In this document: in pieces, positions 5,654-7,520 of the stretch
Position numbering within the stretch: the stretch's first letter is position 1
How the letters are laid out: each line of letters starts with the position of its first letter
Assembly (NCBI GenBank): GCA_937860165.1
Contig: CALMBE010000781.1
Coordinates: forward strand, 1 to 7,520
DNA length: 7,520 nt
Reading direction: 5' to 3'
Origin: an uncultured Planctomycetaceae bacterium
GTDB taxonomy: Bacteria > Planctomycetota > Planctomycetia > Pirellulales > Lacipirellulaceae
Notes under the pieces: model-generated
The model's database searches: none
The model's input: the letters and a program-made list of their open reading frames with translations, nothing else
Told to the model about the DNA's origin: nothing
Position numbers and translations under genes: made by a program

Positions 5654-7144
5654 CTATTCTTTTTCAGCCAGTTTCATTTCAAACCGCCAAGAGACCCCTG
5701 GCATGCCGTCGCTGAAGGGCAGTTCCAGCACCGCCATTTCCCCATCGAGCCGATAAACATACGGCTCCTCGGTGATGGGATTATCAGGCACGGGGACGAC
5801 AGTGATTTCGTCGAGCGTCTCAGGAAACTTCCCCGCAACGGCAGCATGCATCCGTAGGGCCTCGAGCGTGAGAAACGCATTCCGCTGCCACTGGGAACGC
5901 ATCTGGGCATTGCGGTAAGACCGCATTGCTGGAAGCAGCACTTGGGCCATTCGCGCGCCGAGATTGATTGTATTGCCGGTCTCAAGAGTAGCCACGGCCC
6001 GCTGATAATAGTCCCCTGCTTCACGATACGGCACGTACCACCATTTTTCGTGCTCGTCGGAAATCCGACGATACTCGCGGGCCGCATCGACAAAAAGCAC
6101 TTGACCCACTGGCATTTTCTCAACTTCTGCGAGAGTTTTTCCTGCTGCAATCAGACGCCGTTTGGCATCGGGGTAGGCAAACAATCCTATTCCAGTGGCA
6201 GCCAAGCCAGTCATCGAAGACTCAATTAGCGGGACGAAACTAGAACCATAATACGAGTCAACATAAGAGAATTCCCTGAGTCCGTCGGTTACCAACTGGG
6301 CCCATTGCGCAGGCGAGTGTTGGGCAGTCTCCGCATCAAGCAAGGCGGGAACGATCCGCGGGGCAATGGTTATGTCCAATTGCATGGCGCGGCGACCATC
6401 AACCAGTGGTTCAGGCACTTCAGCAAGCGCCCAATAGAGATTCGGCGAATCCGAGGCGGCGATGAGATCGATGACATTGTTATTCGCCAGTCCCTCAATG
6501 GCGATCCCCACCAAGGCACTCACTAAGAAAAGGTCTTGGCCCACGTCATGCCCTAAACGATAGTTCATTCGCAGGCCATCAATAGCATCCTCATAGCGGT
6601 GTTCGGCAATCGCAAATCGCGTCCGCAAACAGAGTGCACGCCCTATTGCTCGCATCACTTGGATATGGGGCAGCAAATAGGTGATGGTTTCCAAACCCCG
6701 CACATTGAGGGCGTCGTCTCCCCAGTCGGTATCTCGACACAATGTACCGGGGCGAATCATTTGCTTGATTCGTTCCTCGAAATAACCTGCTGCAATCCGC
6801 ACTTTATCGAGTGGGAGTTTCGAGATCGGATGATCATTGCGATACCATTCATCCACGGCATCGCCGTACTGTTCGTGGAGTCGCTTCCAACTCTGTTCCA
6901 TCCCTCCCTCGGGAAACGCCCGCAAGTAATAGACCACCGAGTTGCCCGGTTGGAGGTCCTGGGGCCGCGACCAGAGGCGATGCTTGAGTGCCGGCACCGG
7001 CTCCGGGGCGGGGGTGACCGTCATGTGGAACACGGTAACAGTTCCCCCGTCGGCTTCAACTTCTTCGACCACTACTTCCGCCTGGGCAAAACTTGGCAAT
7101 AAAACAAGTGCGACGAACCAGCCGAGTAAAAACAGCGTTTTCAT
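5654..7144 (-). CDS. secreted planctomycete protein of unknown function
   Basis: A 496-residue protein. Residues 1-22 form a clear Sec signal peptide (MKTLFLLGWF... ending AQA before EVVVEE). The next part reads VPALKHRLWSRPQDLQPGNSVVYYLRA (about 51-77). The middle is mostly helical in character, with alternating charged and hydrophobic stretches such as RTRFAIAEHRYEDAIDGLRMNYRLGHD. The end (about 420-465) has NAFLTLEALRMHAAVAGKFPETLDEI, then PVPDNPITEEPYVYRL. That 'helix, G-FP--L-EI, P--P-T--P--YR' module recurs at the C-terminus of many secreted planctomycete proteins and resembles the end of pseudopilin-like domains. I do not recognise an enzymatic motif. Its ATG overlaps the upstream gene's TGA (ATGA, 7144-7141), so translation is probably coupled. 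AAGGGAAAA lies about 9-17 nt before the start. Confidence 0.82.
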   Translation of the reverse strand: MKTLFLLGWFVALVLLPSFAQAEVVVEEVEADGGTVTVFHMTVTPAPEPVPALKHRLWSRPQDLQPGNSVVYYLRAFPEGGMEQSWKRLHEQYGDAVDEWYRNDHPISKLPLDKVRIAAGYFEERIKQMIRPGTLCRDTDWGDDALNVRGLETITYLLPHIQVMRAIGRALCLRTRFAIAEHRYEDAIDGLRMNYRLGHDVGQDLFLVSALVGIAIEGLANNNVIDLIAASDSPNLYWALAEVPEPLVDGRRAMQLDITIAPRIVPALLDAETAQHSPAQWAQLVTDGLREFSYVDSYYGSSFVPLIESSMTGLAATGIGLFAYPDAKRRLIAAGKTLAEVEKMPVGQVLFVDAAREYRRISDEHEKWWYVPYREAGDYYQRAVATLETGNTINLGARMAQVLLPAMRSYRNAQMRSQWQRNAFLTLEALRMHAAVAGKFPETLDEITVVPVPDNPITEEPYVYRLDGEMAVLELPFSDGMPGVSWRFEMKLAEKE

Positions 7145-7491
7145 GAGTTGATTTTCCCTTCGAGCAGTTCTTCGAGCAAATCGCGTTGGGTCACCGGCGC
7201 GTGTCGGGTGGGTGTCCCCTGCTCGACCGTCTGGGTCGGTTCCGGAAATTCACCCCGCAGCGCCCGTTCGCGGACCGCAAGCAGCGATTGGTCCGTGGGC
7301 GAAAACCGCCGAACCTGCAGAACGGGTGGCGTAACCGTTAGCCCCTCGCGTGCCGCGAGGGTTGTGTTGTGCGCAACCGGCGGAGTCTCGCCCCGATCCA
7401 CCAACAGCGTCGCCAACACCATCACCGAAGCGGCCAGCACACCGGAAGTCGCCGGCCACAACCGACCGCGTTTTGCACAGAGCTTCGCTTC
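7141..7491 (-). CDS. single-pass membrane protein, 5' end missing at contig edge
   Basis: Only the C-terminal 116 residues are genomic. After a basic stretch (AKLCAKRGR), residues of the form LWPATSGVLAASVMVLATLLV make one transmembrane helix. A proline- and threonine-rich tail of about 85 residues follows, ending PVTQRDLLEELLEGKINS. The frame stays open into the adapter, so an apparent GTG start at 7506 is artificial and the true start lies beyond the contig. It overlaps the 5654-7144 gene by 4 bp. In planctomycetes, short single-TM proteins before this kind of secreted protein often follow an ECF sigma factor gene and may be anti-sigma-like. That is inference from context; no zinc-binding anti-sigma motif is visible in the part present. 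Confidence 0.7.
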   Translation of the reverse strand, partial: EAKLCAKRGRLWPATSGVLAASVMVLATLLVDRGETPPVAHNTTLAAREGLTVTPPVLQVRRFSPTDQSLLAVRERALRGEFPEPTQTVEQGTPTRHAPVTQRDLLEELLEGKINS

Positions 7492-7520
7492 AGATCGGAA
7501 GAGCACACGTCTGAACTCCA
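7492..7520 (+). other. Illumina TruSeq adapter sequence (not genomic)
   Basis: The last 29 bases, AGATCGGAAGAGC (7492-7504) followed by ACACGTCTGAACTCCA (7505-7520), are identical to the start of the TruSeq read-1 3' adapter as I know it. A 29-base exact match at the very end of a contig is not expected by chance. It is untrimmed adapter read-through, and the genomic sequence ends at about 7491. Confidence 0.98.

Noticed and set aside
6599..7102. 167-codon open frame on the + strand
   Set aside because: It is antisense to the secreted protein gene that has a clear signal peptide and a coupled start.

Overview
The window looks like a piece of a Planctomycetota genome, most probably Pirellulales-like. 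The evidence is three proteins of planctomycete-typical families (a DUF1571 protein, a long DUF1559 protein, and a secreted protein ending in a 'GKFP-TLDEI...P-NPIT-EP-YR' module), together with moderately high GC and loosely packed genes. The family calls come from recognising the sequences, not from a search.

Layout. (1) 124-1371 (+): a complete NADP-dependent isocitrate dehydrogenase (icd) with all catalytic and cofactor residues. (2) 1372-2106: no intact gene. It holds a small hairpin, a dRS3-like palindrome (1521-1540), and a 483-bp dead transposable element (1581-2063). Two 40-nt inverted repeats bound this element, and between them lie two fragments of an IS4/Tn5-type transposase in different frames. 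(3) 2107-2769 (-): a glyoxalase II/YcbL-like metallo-beta-lactamase-fold hydrolase. It is divergent from (4) 2970-3878 (+), an exported DUF1571 protein; the 200 bp between them carries three inverted repeats. (5) 3908-5494 (-): an exported DUF1559 protein that converges on the DUF1571 gene across 29 bp containing a short hairpin. (6) 5544-5635: an imperfect long inverted repeat that looks dispersed. (7) 5654-7144 (-): a secreted planctomycete protein of unknown function, overlapping by 4 bp with (8) 7141-7491 (-), the 3' end of a gene for a single-pass membrane protein.

The last 29 bases (7492-7520) match the Illumina TruSeq adapter. They are therefore not genomic, and the contig really ends at 7491. 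The apparent start of the last gene lies inside the adapter, so that gene is cut by the contig end.

Only genes 7 and 8 are clearly co-transcribed. The other genes look like independent housekeeping or envelope genes. I see no defence system, CRISPR array, RNA gene or secondary-metabolite cluster. The most notable structures are the deleted IS4-type element, the two dispersed-looking palindromes and the adapter artefact.
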